Assembly: GCA_005116965.1 (NCBI GenBank) | Contig: SWDG01000006.1 | Span: 706,642-769,376, forward strand | DNA from: Nitrospira sp. | Lineage (GTDB): Bacteria > Nitrospirota > Nitrospiria > Nitrospirales > Nitrospiraceae | Length of the DNA: 62,735 nt | Direction of reading: 5' to 3' | Part shown: in pieces, positions 43,259 through 50,688 of the stretch | How the letters are laid out: each line of letters opens with the position of its first letter | Position numbering within the stretch: the stretch's first letter is position 1 | The notes under the pieces: model-generated | The model's database searches: none | The model's input: only the letters and a program-made list of their open reading frames with translations | What the model was told of the DNA's origin: nothing | Made by a program: the position numbers and the translations under genes

Positions 43259-45136
43259 ATGGGCCGAGGATTCATGATGATGGCACGTTCCTCGATTGCC
43301 GTTGCGATGGGCATCGCGATGGTTGCGATCGTCATGGGGGTTGCGTGGAATGGACCCGATCTGTCATTCGCGGAATCATCGACGGATGTGTACTTCGGCA
43401 CGGAGGGGACTCCGCAGGGACCGGCGGCTCCTGCTCCTGATGAAACGGTCTATCCCAGAATCGGTTCGTTAGACAGTCGGCTGCTGGTGTGGTTTGTGAC
43501 ACAGCAGCATACCTATTTCGGAGGATTTGTGCTCGCCCTGCCGTTGTTTTGCGCGTTGCTCGAGTTCCTTGGGCTACTCACCAAGAAGCCGGCACTGGCC
43601 CTTCGCTATGATGGTTTGGCAAGGGATCTCGCAAAGGTGGCGGTCTTGGCCCTGTCGGTGACCGCGCTCATCGGCAGCCTGATGTTGACGATGTTCATCA
43701 CGCTGTATCCCAGTTTTATGAAGTATATGGGCGGAACCTTCAAAGGGTTCATGCCTGCCTACGCGGCTGTATTTGTGGGAGAATCGCTGCTCCTGATCGT
43801 CTATTACTACGGGTGGAATCGGATGACGGGTCGGGGCATGAAGTGGATCCACGCCGCGATCGGGATTCTGACCAACATTGTGGGAACCGCGTTATTGATG
43901 ATGGCCAATGCCTGGTCGGCCTTCATGATGTCACCCGCTGGGGTGGATGCGCAGGGGCGGTTTCTGGGAAATGCCTGGCATCTGCTGCACTCCGCGCTCT
44001 GGAACCCGCTGAACGTCCATCGCTTCCTTGCGGACATTATGTCCGGTGGGGCGGTGGTGTTGGCCTATGCCTGTTATCGGTTTTTTACCAGCAAGACCGA
44101 CGAAGAGCGAGCCTATTTCGATTGGGTCGGCTATGTCTTCCTGTTTGTCACCGTCTGCGCGCTTATTCCCATGCCCTTCGCCGGCTATTGGCTGATGAAA
44201 TCGGTGTTCGTGTTTCGACAGACCATGGGTGTCACGATGATGGGTGGCTTGCTCACCTGGCTGTTTGTGGTTCAGGCACTCTTGATCGGCGTTCTGTTTT
44301 TGGGGATTAATTACTATCTATGGCAGAGCATGGCGCGGATCAAAGGTGGTGAGCGCTATCAGCCCTATTATCAATTCTTATTGGGGGTGTTGATGCTGGC
44401 GCTCTTCGTCTGGCTGACGCCGCACACGCTGCTCACGTCTGCCAGTGAAGTCAAGGCGATGGGAGGTGCTCAACATCCCGTGATCGGCAACTATGGAGTG
44501 ATGTCGGCCAAGAACGGAGCGGTCAATATCCTGATCCTCGTTACGGCCTTGAGCTTTTTGTACTATCGTCGGGCGAATCGCACGATGACCATTTCCTGGG
44601 TCAAGACCGGGAATACGCTCCTCACGGTGTTGTACGTGGTCGGGGCGCTCAATATCATCTGGTTGTCGATCTACGGGTTTTACTTGCCGGCGAAGGTACG
44701 TGTCGGCCTGTCCGCACCCCAGGCCTTCACGACGTTCACGGTAATCCTAATCGGTGTGGTGATGAACCGCCTCATGCTTCGAGGAGCGGTGGTGCACGGC
44801 CCGATTCAGTGGGGAAAAATTCCGCTGCGCGGCATGGTTGGATTGTTTGGGTTGGCGGCGTCTTTTAGTTGGGTGATGGGCTTGATGGGATACATTCGTT
44901 CATCAGGACGGTTGTCATGGCATATCAGTGAGTTGATGGCTGATGTCTCGCCCTGGGCCTTCACCCCAGACCTTCAATACGCCACGAAAATGGTGACGCT
45001 GAACATGGTGGTCTTTTGGGCAGCCGTCTTCGCGTTGTTCTGGATGTGTGAGCGAGGGCAGCAGCCGGTGATGGGGGAGGAATTCCAGGAGGAACAGGTG
45101 CCGTTGCTGTCGCCGGTTCCATCGCGAGAAACATAG
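43259..45136 (+). CDS. Cytochrome bd-like oxidase, copy B
   Basis: 625 residues from the ATG at 43259; the frame opens earlier inside the preceding gene. A signal/anchor segment is followed by about 14 membrane spans. It is homologous along its length to copy A at 48.7-50.6 kb. His residues shared by both copies: 'FVTQQHTYFGG', 'KWIHAAIGIL', 'WHLLHSALWNPLNVHR', 'TPHTLL', 'GAQHPVIGNYGVMSAKNG', 'LSWHISEL'. The first half is CydA-like; Nitrospira genomes are known to encode such oxidase-like proteins. It is presumed to bind hemes b/d-like and reduce O2, not shown here. Confidence 0.85.
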   Translation: MGRGFMMMARSSIAVAMGIAMVAIVMGVAWNGPDLSFAESSTDVYFGTEGTPQGPAAPAPDETVYPRIGSLDSRLLVWFVTQQHTYFGGFVLALPLFCALLEFLGLLTKKPALALRYDGLARDLAKVAVLALSVTALIGSLMLTMFITLYPSFMKYMGGTFKGFMPAYAAVFVGESLLLIVYYYGWNRMTGRGMKWIHAAIGILTNIVGTALLMMANAWSAFMMSPAGVDAQGRFLGNAWHLLHSALWNPLNVHRFLADIMSGGAVVLAYACYRFFTSKTDEERAYFDWVGYVFLFVTVCALIPMPFAGYWLMKSVFVFRQTMGVTMMGGLLTWLFVVQALLIGVLFLGINYYLWQSMARIKGGERYQPYYQFLLGVLMLALFVWLTPHTLLTSASEVKAMGGAQHPVIGNYGVMSAKNGAVNILILVTALSFLYYRRANRTMTISWVKTGNTLLTVLYVVGALNIIWLSIYGFYLPAKVRVGLSAPQAFTTFTVILIGVVMNRLMLRGAVVHGPIQWGKIPLRGMVGLFGLAASFSWVMGLMGYIRSSGRLSWHISELMADVSPWAFTPDLQYATKMVTLNMVVFWAAVFALFWMCERGQQPVMGEEFQEEQVPLLSPVPSRET

Positions 45137-45143
45137 AAAGGGA

Positions 45144-45806
45144 ATGATGCCTATGGAGTGCCGTTCGCCGAAGTATATGACAGCAGTTTTCAGTCTCTTG
45201 ATCGGTGTTGGCCTGTGGCTAGCTCCACTGACAGTCCAAGGGCAGGCACTTGTGTTGGAAGATTTTCAAGCGAAGGAAGCGGACGGGTTTCCTTCCCTGT
45301 GGGATCACGAAAATCAGCGGAGCCAATCGAAAGGTCGAGACGCTTATAAGGTGCAATCGGAGAACGGCGCGAACTTTCTGTCGGCCAAAGATGCAGGGCA
45401 GCGAATCAAGAAAAAGAAAATAGATTGGGATCCCAAGGCCTATCCGATTTTGACCTGGCGGTGGCGTCTGAATAAGGCCACAACTGGTACCGAGCCGCTG
45501 GCTGCCGTCTATGCATCACTGGATACGGATCTTCTCTTTATCCCGGTGTTCACGAAATATGTATGGAGCGAGTCGAAGCCGGATGGCACCGTGACAGAGG
45601 GTGGCATGTTTAGTGGCTCCGAGATTGTCGTCCAGACCGGAACGAAGGAGATCGGGCAATGGTTTGAGGAGCGGGTGAATGTCTACGAAGATTTTAAACG
45701 GATTCATAAGCATGAGCCGGCGGAGAAGGCATGGGGGATTTCCATCATCGCGGCGCCTGGAGTTGAGATCGACTTTGGCCCGCTGATTGCCGCTCCGGCT
45801 AAGTAG
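45144..45806 (+). CDS. Exported DUF3047 protein
   Basis: 220 residues. A signal peptide (AVFSLLIGVGLWLAPLTVQGQA) precedes a single DUF3047 domain: 'LVLEDFQAKEADGFPSLWDHEN', 'IDWDPKAYPILTWRWRLNKATTG', 'LAAVYASLDTDLLFIPVFTKYVWSESKPDG', 'ERVNVYEDFKRIHKHEPAEKAWGISII'. The family is periplasmic, beta-sandwich in character and of unknown function. It starts 7 bp after copy B and belongs to its operon. Confidence 0.85.
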   Translation: MMPMECRSPKYMTAVFSLLIGVGLWLAPLTVQGQALVLEDFQAKEADGFPSLWDHENQRSQSKGRDAYKVQSENGANFLSAKDAGQRIKKKKIDWDPKAYPILTWRWRLNKATTGTEPLAAVYASLDTDLLFIPVFTKYVWSESKPDGTVTEGGMFSGSEIVVQTGTKEIGQWFEERVNVYEDFKRIHKHEPAEKAWGISIIAAPGVEIDFGPLIAAPAK

Positions 45807-45840
45807 CGGTCTGCCTTTTGGTCTATGAAGGACCAGTGGG

Positions 45841-46203
45841 ATGGCAAAAAGTAAGGTGTTTGATATTGCGCTTGGGATAGTCGTGATGGGTACCGTCGGG
45901 ACGCTGATCGGTATGACCATGGGTGGTGGGCTGATGCTCGTCGCCATCGCTATCGGGATTGTTCTTGGTGCGGTGATCGGCTTTCTGGGTGGGCGTAGAT
46001 TTCTCATCAGTATCCTTGTCGGGACTGTGTTGGGCGGTGTTTTAGCTTGGGTGATGGCTGGTGTCGAGCGGATCTGGGTTGGTGCCGGAGCAGGAGCTGC
46101 CATGGGTGGGTTTCTCGGTGTCCAGATTTCAATGTTGCTCGACGTGCGTGCTGCGAAGAAGGCGGCGTCTGAACAAGCGGAGACGTCCCCATCCTATCGG
46201 TAG
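45841..46203 (+). CDS. Small Gly-rich membrane protein
   Basis: 120 residues with four hydrophobic Gly-rich spans ('[43 protein letters not shown]', '[21 protein letters not shown]', '[18 protein letters not shown]') and a short charged tail. The GxxxG-type composition suggests helix packing within a larger assembly. No family is recognised. Part of the same transcription unit as copy B. Confidence 0.65.
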   Translation: MAKSKVFDIALGIVVMGTVGTLIGMTMGGGLMLVAIAIGIVLGAVIGFLGGRRFLISILVGTVLGGVLAWVMAGVERIWVGAGAGAAMGGFLGVQISMLLDVRAAKKAASEQAETSPSYR

Positions 46204-46226
46204 GTACTTTCGTTAAAGAGGTGCTC

Positions 46227-47138
46227 GTGGAAAACAAAGGGGTCTTAGTCGGGTCCATCGTCTTTGTGTTTACATCGTTCTTTCTCATGATTGGTCTGCT
46301 GGCCTATGAGTCCTATAAGGCAAAGCAGATGAAACAGCTCGCGGCCTCAGTGAAGTCAGAAGCTCGACCGACGGCGAGTGGTCTGCCAGCTCAGGATTTC
46401 TCGATGTATAAGACGAAAATGGGTGATGAAGGCCGGGAGATGGTTCAGATCCCGGAAGGTCCGTTTACGATGGGGAGTCATGATGGTGATCCAGACGAGG
46501 CTCCGGAGCATCAGGTCTACCTGAAGGGATTCTACCTCGACCGAAAAGAAGTCACACAAGAAGAGTATACGCGGTTCGCGAAGATGACCAAACGAGCGAT
46601 GCCGAGAATCGAGGTGTTCGACGATGATCAGTCAAAGATCTTGAAGCCGGAGTTTGCGGCGATGAGCGTCTCGTGGGACGAAGCGGGTGCCTACTGCAAG
46701 TGGGCCGGTAAGCGACTATCCACAGAAGCTGAGTGGGAGAAGGCCGGGCGTGGCGAGAGCAAGCGAAAATATCCGTGGGGGGAGAAGTTTGTCACGACCG
46801 CTGCCAATGTCGACGGCAGCGAGGACGGATATAAATACATCGCTCCACCTGGGTCGTTCGACGGGGGACGAAGCCCCTACGGCCTCTATGACATGACGGG
46901 CAATGTCGCTGAATGGGTCGAGGATTCCTATGACGAACACTACTACAAGAAGTCACCATTTAGAGACCCCAAGGGACCGGAGAATGCTGATCTCAAAGTC
47001 GTGCGCGGCGGCTCATGGCGGGAAACGGAACATAATGCAAGATTGTCAAAGCGTTTTACCGCGAAACATTGGCGGACGGATGTAACGATTGGTATTCGCT
47101 GTGCGAGCGATCTTGATCAAGCAGGAGGGGGCTCCTGA
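46227..47138 (+). CDS. Membrane-anchored formylglycine-enzyme-like protein, first copy
   Basis: 303 residues from the GTG at 46227 (AAAGAGG 5 nt before; another GTG lies at 46221). One N-terminal membrane span is followed by an FGE-sulfatase (SUMF1) domain: 'MVQIPEGPFTMGSHDGDPDEAPEHQVYLKGFYLDRKEVTQEEYTRF', 'WAGKRLSTEAEWEKAGRG', 'YPWGEKF', 'PYGLYDMTGNVAEWVEDSY', 'VVRGGSWRETEHNARLSKR', 'GIRCA'. After 'GGSW' the copper-binding Cys pair of true formylglycine-generating enzymes is missing, so sulfatase activation is unlikely; a structural or ligand-binding role is more probable. Confidence 0.8.
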   Translation: MENKGVLVGSIVFVFTSFFLMIGLLAYESYKAKQMKQLAASVKSEARPTASGLPAQDFSMYKTKMGDEGREMVQIPEGPFTMGSHDGDPDEAPEHQVYLKGFYLDRKEVTQEEYTRFAKMTKRAMPRIEVFDDDQSKILKPEFAAMSVSWDEAGAYCKWAGKRLSTEAEWEKAGRGESKRKYPWGEKFVTTAANVDGSEDGYKYIAPPGSFDGGRSPYGLYDMTGNVAEWVEDSYDEHYYKKSPFRDPKGPENADLKVVRGGSWRETEHNARLSKRFTAKHWRTDVTIGIRCASDLDQAGGGS

Positions 47139-47151
47139 GTCTTAGCCCGGC

Positions 47152-48099
47152 ATGCTCGAATCAAAATTTAAATTCGTCTTTCTGCTTGTGGTGCTAGCGT
47201 GTGCGGCTATGCCAATCGTCGCCATAATGCGAGGTACTATTTCGACTCCGTATGAAGCGTCGATGCCTGGAGCCAGTGCTGACATTGAGTCGGCACCCGA
47301 GAGCATTCCCGGGGAGGAGCCTATTGCGGATGAGATGGTGACGATTCCGGCGGGGCCGTTCGTTCGTGGCACCGAGAGCGGGGGGTTTGATGAGGGGCCG
47401 CAGCGAACCATCCACTTGGATGCGTTTTCTATTGATCGGTACGAAGTGACGAATCATCACTATCAGCAGTTCATCTCGGCGACCGGCCATCGGAAGCCAG
47501 GGTTGCCTGCGCGTTACGCCAAGAGCGGTGGAAGGGTGAAGGGAACCAATCAGCCGGTCGTCTACGTCTCGTGGGATGATGCCACGGAGTATTGCCGCTG
47601 GAAAGGGAAGCGACTCCCGACGGAAGCGGAATGGGAAAAGGCGATGCGAGGCGGAGACGGAAGGCTCTGGCCGTGGGGGACTAAAGAGCAGGCCAGTGGT
47701 GCCAATTGGGCCAGGGTGCAGGATGGGTACGAGGTATCTGCGCCTGTGGGGAGCTTTCAGTCTGATACGAGTCCCTATGGCGTAATGGATGGAGCGGGGA
47801 ACGCCATCGAGTGGGTGGACGATTGGTATGATGAAACATACTACAAGCGCTCGCCGGAACAGAACCCACCGAGCCCCGAGTATGGCACCTATCGGGTGCT
47901 TCGCGGCGGAGGGTATACGACGACCGGAGGTGATGTTCGAATTACCAGTCGAAGCAAGATGATGCCTGACTTTCGAGATGAAACAATTGGATTTCGCTGC
48001 GCGATTTCGAAGGCGGGAATGAGAGAAGAAGAAAAGAAAAATCAGGATGTAGTTACAGAAAATCAAAGTGGTAGAGGATCAAAAACACGGCCAAAATGA
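47152..48099 (+). CDS. Membrane-anchored formylglycine-enzyme-like protein, second copy
   Basis: 315 residues, starting 13 bp after the first copy and clearly paralogous. A hydrophobic N-terminus (FVFLLVVLACAAMPIVAIM) is followed by 'MVTIPAGPFVRGTESGGFDEGPQRTIHLDAFSIDRYEVTNHHYQQF', 'WKGKRLPTEAEWEKAMRG', 'LWPWGTKE', 'PYGVMDGAGNAIEWVDDWYDETYY', 'VLRGGGYTTTGGDVRITSR', 'GFRCA'. It too lacks the catalytic Cys residues. The final ~30 residues are charged and disordered. Antisense to its 3' end lies a 34-codon membrane micro-gene. Confidence 0.8.
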   Translation: MLESKFKFVFLLVVLACAAMPIVAIMRGTISTPYEASMPGASADIESAPESIPGEEPIADEMVTIPAGPFVRGTESGGFDEGPQRTIHLDAFSIDRYEVTNHHYQQFISATGHRKPGLPARYAKSGGRVKGTNQPVVYVSWDDATEYCRWKGKRLPTEAEWEKAMRGGDGRLWPWGTKEQASGANWARVQDGYEVSAPVGSFQSDTSPYGVMDGAGNAIEWVDDWYDETYYKRSPEQNPPSPEYGTYRVLRGGGYTTTGGDVRITSRSKMMPDFRDETIGFRCAISKAGMREEEKKNQDVVTENQSGRGSKTRPK

Positions 48100-48157
48100 T
48101 ATTGACAACCATTCCGACCAAAACTATAATGTCAAACACTTTTGAGTTTTTCGTCAC
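48053..48157 (-). CDS. 34-residue single-span membrane protein (antisense micro-gene)
   Basis: Minus-strand GTG at 48157, preceded at ideal distance by AGGAG (CAGGAGAAACC-GTG), encodes MTKNSKVFDIIVLVGMVVNI...LILYHFDFL: a short charged head, one hydrophobic helix and a His/Asp tail. Its 3' end overlaps the 3' end of the second FGE-like gene by 47 bp. The ribosome site and clean hydrophobic profile support a real gene; no family is known to me. Confidence 0.5.
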   Translation of the reverse strand: MTKNSKVFDIIVLVGMVVNIILAVFLILYHFDFL

Positions 48158-48190
48158 GGTTTCTCCTGTTTTTTTGTGTGTGCGCGACAA

Positions 48191-48264
48191 AATTTTGATA
48201 ACACAGGGTCTTGTACCTGTCAAGTAATGCGGAATGCGTCAGTTCTGATTTTTTATCAAAAATT
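48191..48264. promoter_or_regulatory. AT-rich dyad upstream of the copy A oxidase operon
   Basis: AATTTTGATAA (48191-48201) and TTATCAAAAATT (48253-48264) are inverted with one slipped base. Between them is TTGTAC-N17-type spacing toward ATGCGT that could be a promoter. It lies between the divergent micro-genes and directly before the operon of copy A. Inference from position and symmetry. Confidence 0.3.
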
Positions 48265-48288
48265 ATCTTAATCGGGAGTACGGCAACA

Positions 48289-48411
48289 ATGGCAACGGTG
48301 GCCCCTGACAGCGAAATTAAAGTAAAAATCGGGAAGATGATTTTCTACATCACCTGTGCTGTTGGATTATGGTTTTTCTACTGGTTTGCCGGTATCCAGT
48401 GCCCCTGTTGA
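48289..48411 (+). CDS. 40-residue single-span membrane protein
   Basis: From the ATG at 48289 (CGGGAG 11 nt upstream): MATVAPDSEIKVKIGKMIFY...WFFYWFAGIQCPC. It has a hydrophilic head, one aromatic-rich membrane helix and a C-terminal CxC. Size and topology resemble accessory micro-subunits of terminal oxidases such as CydX or CcoQ, without sequence identity to them that I can show. First gene in the copy A oxidase operon. Confidence 0.6.
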   Translation: MATVAPDSEIKVKIGKMIFYITCAVGLWFFYWFAGIQCPC

Positions 48412-48492
48412 GTTGAAGGTCTTGTGTAGTTGCCAGAAGGGGCGGTACGGTTTAATCAACGGCTGGACTTGGTGGCAGAGGAGAAGAAAGAA

Positions 48493-48624
48493 ATGAGTGC
48501 GCTGAATAATCCTGTTGTTGCAGTGATTGTCTCTCTTATTATCTCGGTTGGTTATTTTGTTTTTGTCGATCACTATCTTATGGATATGCAGGGGTTGGAT
48601 TTCTGGTATCTCTTCCGGAACTAA
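48493..48624 (+). CDS. 43-residue single-span membrane protein
   Basis: From the ATG at 48493, preceded by GAGGAGA (48478-48484): MSALNNPVVAVIVSLIISVG...MDMQGLDFWYLFRN. One membrane helix (VVAVIVSLIISVGYFVFV) then a short amphipathic tail with DHYLMDMQGLDFW. It lies 72 bp before the oxidase start and 81 bp after the 40-residue micro-gene. A likely small subunit or assembly peptide of the oxidase complex; inferred from location. Confidence 0.6.
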   Translation: MSALNNPVVAVIVSLIISVGYFVFVDHYLMDMQGLDFWYLFRN

Positions 48625-48696
48625 ACCTCTGAGGGTGTGGTCGGACATTGCTAGTAGTTTGTGAATCTTAACGTAAGGGTATCAAGGAGGTATTCC

Positions 48697-50613
48697 ATGG
48701 GCCTTTTAGCCGGCAAGCGCGTCTTTTCAATTATGGCGCTCTGCATGATGGTTGGCCTCCTTCTGCTTCCGATCGTCGTAGCGTTGCCTTCACTGGCAAT
48801 CGGTGAAGAGGCTCCTGCTGGCGATGCGGCTAAGAAGGATGGGGACAAGGTTGAAAAGGGTCGAGATGTCTATTACAAAACCGAAGGCATTGTCGTCGGT
48901 GCTCCCGCCCCTAAAACGGTGGATGGTCCAAGGGACTACCCGCGATACAACTTTGAAAGCCGTGTATTGCTCTGGTTTGCCAATCAGCAGCATCTTTATT
49001 ATGGCAGCTTCGTATTGGCTGTGCCGATCTTCTGCATGATCATTGAGTTTATGGGTGTCGTGACGAAGGATAAGGCGCTCGCCAAGCGTTATGATCAGTT
49101 GGCGTATGATTTTATAAAGATCAGTCTTACGGCCTACTCTCTCACGGCCATTCTCGGTGGTATTCTGATCTTTACCTTCCTGACTTTGTATCCGGCGTTT
49201 TTCTCTTATCTGTCAGGTATTTTCCGTCCTGTCATGCACATCTATGCATTGATGTTTGTGGCTGAGAGCGGGACTCTCTACATCTACTATTACGGTTGGG
49301 ACAAGATGAAGGAGGGGTTCCTGAAGTGGATTCATCTGAGCATGTCGGTGATCTTGAATATCATCGGCACATTGCTGATGTTCTTGGCGAACTCCTGGAT
49401 TGGTTTTATGATGTCGCCTGCCGGCGTCGATGAGCAGGGTCGGTATCTTGGAAACATCTGGCACGTAATTCATACAGCCTTATGGAACCCTCTCAATCTG
49501 CATCGCATCCTTGGTAATATGGCCTTCGGTGGTGGTGTTGTTGCTGCCTATGCCGCCTACAAATTTTTAGCATCCAAGACCGATGAGGATCGAGCTCATT
49601 ATGATTGGATGGGCTACATCGCCATGGCGCTCGGTGTGGCATTCTTGATTCCTCTGCCATTTGCGGGATATTGGCTCATGCGAGAAGTGTATGCCTATCG
49701 TCAGCAGATGGGGATCACGCTGATGGGTGGACTCCTTGCTTGGTTGTTCATCATCCAGGCTACGATGATTGGGATTCTGTTCCTGAGCACTAACTATTAT
49801 CTCTGGCAAGCCATGGGTCGTATGCGTGGTGCTGAAAAGTACCAACGCTATATTAAGTACCTTGTTTTTATCCTTGCCTGTGGATACATGGTCTTTATTA
49901 CTCCTCACACAATGGTCATGACCCCGGCGGAATTGAAGGCCATGGGAGGCCAGCAGCATCCTGTTCTTGGAAATTATGGAGTCATGTCGGCGAAAAACGG
50001 TGGGATCAATGTCATTATTACAACCACTGTATTGAGTTTCGTCTGGTACATGAGGGGGAATAAAGTTTCCACTGTATCGTGGGCGAAATTCGGTAATATT
50101 TTTATGGGAATATTTTTCGCCTGCGCCTACTTCAATATTATTTTCCTGGCCGTATATGGGTATTACATTCCAGCAAACGTTCGCGTTGGTTTGTCTGTTC
50201 CTCAGGTGGCGACCACCTTATCATGTCTCTTCTTCATGTTTGCCCTCAATAGCGTCATGATGAAGGGAGCCAAGCAATTAGGGCCGATTGAGTGGGGCAA
50301 GATTTCAGCCCGGTCTCAGTACGCGCTTATTATGTTGGCAACGGCCTTTACTTGGATGATGGGATTGATGGGTTATATTCGCTCGTCCGTCAGGCTGTTC
50401 TGGCACGTCAATGAGATCATGAGAGATAACTCACCATGGGCTTATACTCATACGGTGGGGTTTGCGGCCAACATGATTTCATTTAATGTTTTGTTTTTCT
50501 GGATCACGATCCTATTTGTCTTCTGGCTTGGCAGCTTGGGTGCGAAGAAGGTTCCAGTTGAATCTAAAGCTGGAATCCCTGGAAGCATCCCGCAGCCGAT
50601 TGCCAGTCATTAA
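48697..50613 (+). CDS. Cytochrome bd-like oxidase, copy A
   Basis: 638 residues from the ATG at 48697, seven bases after AAGGAGG (48684-48690). A signal/anchor segment (FSIMALCMMVGLLLLPIVVALPSLA) precedes about 14 membrane spans. Candidate heme/copper ligands, all shared with copy B: 'ANQQHLYYG', 'LKWIHLSMSV', 'WHVIHTALWNPLNLHR', 'ITPHTMV', 'GGQQHPVLGNYGVMSAKNG', 'LFWHVNEI'. The 'MMSPAGVDEQGR' loop recalls the CydA W-M-Q/P-x-G region. It is followed immediately by three heme-c proteins, supporting a cytochrome-c-driven oxidase rather than a quinol oxidase. Lower GC and codon use differ mildly from copy B. Confidence 0.88.
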   Translation: MGLLAGKRVFSIMALCMMVGLLLLPIVVALPSLAIGEEAPAGDAAKKDGDKVEKGRDVYYKTEGIVVGAPAPKTVDGPRDYPRYNFESRVLLWFANQQHLYYGSFVLAVPIFCMIIEFMGVVTKDKALAKRYDQLAYDFIKISLTAYSLTAILGGILIFTFLTLYPAFFSYLSGIFRPVMHIYALMFVAESGTLYIYYYGWDKMKEGFLKWIHLSMSVILNIIGTLLMFLANSWIGFMMSPAGVDEQGRYLGNIWHVIHTALWNPLNLHRILGNMAFGGGVVAAYAAYKFLASKTDEDRAHYDWMGYIAMALGVAFLIPLPFAGYWLMREVYAYRQQMGITLMGGLLAWLFIIQATMIGILFLSTNYYLWQAMGRMRGAEKYQRYIKYLVFILACGYMVFITPHTMVMTPAELKAMGGQQHPVLGNYGVMSAKNGGINVIITTTVLSFVWYMRGNKVSTVSWAKFGNIFMGIFFACAYFNIIFLAVYGYYIPANVRVGLSVPQVATTLSCLFFMFALNSVMMKGAKQLGPIEWGKISARSQYALIMLATAFTWMMGLMGYIRSSVRLFWHVNEIMRDNSPWAYTHTVGFAANMISFNVLFFWITILFVFWLGSLGAKKVPVESKAGIPGSIPQPIASH

Positions 50614-50688
50614 TCGACCGTGGTTGTTGCTAGTCAGCTCAATGGTGGGGGTTCAGTCCACGCATTGTAGCTGTAGGAGGTCAAGACC

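Noticed and set aside
47194-48066. 290-codon frame antisense to the second FGE-like gene
   Set aside because: No domain or ribosome site; antisense frame in GC-rich DNA.
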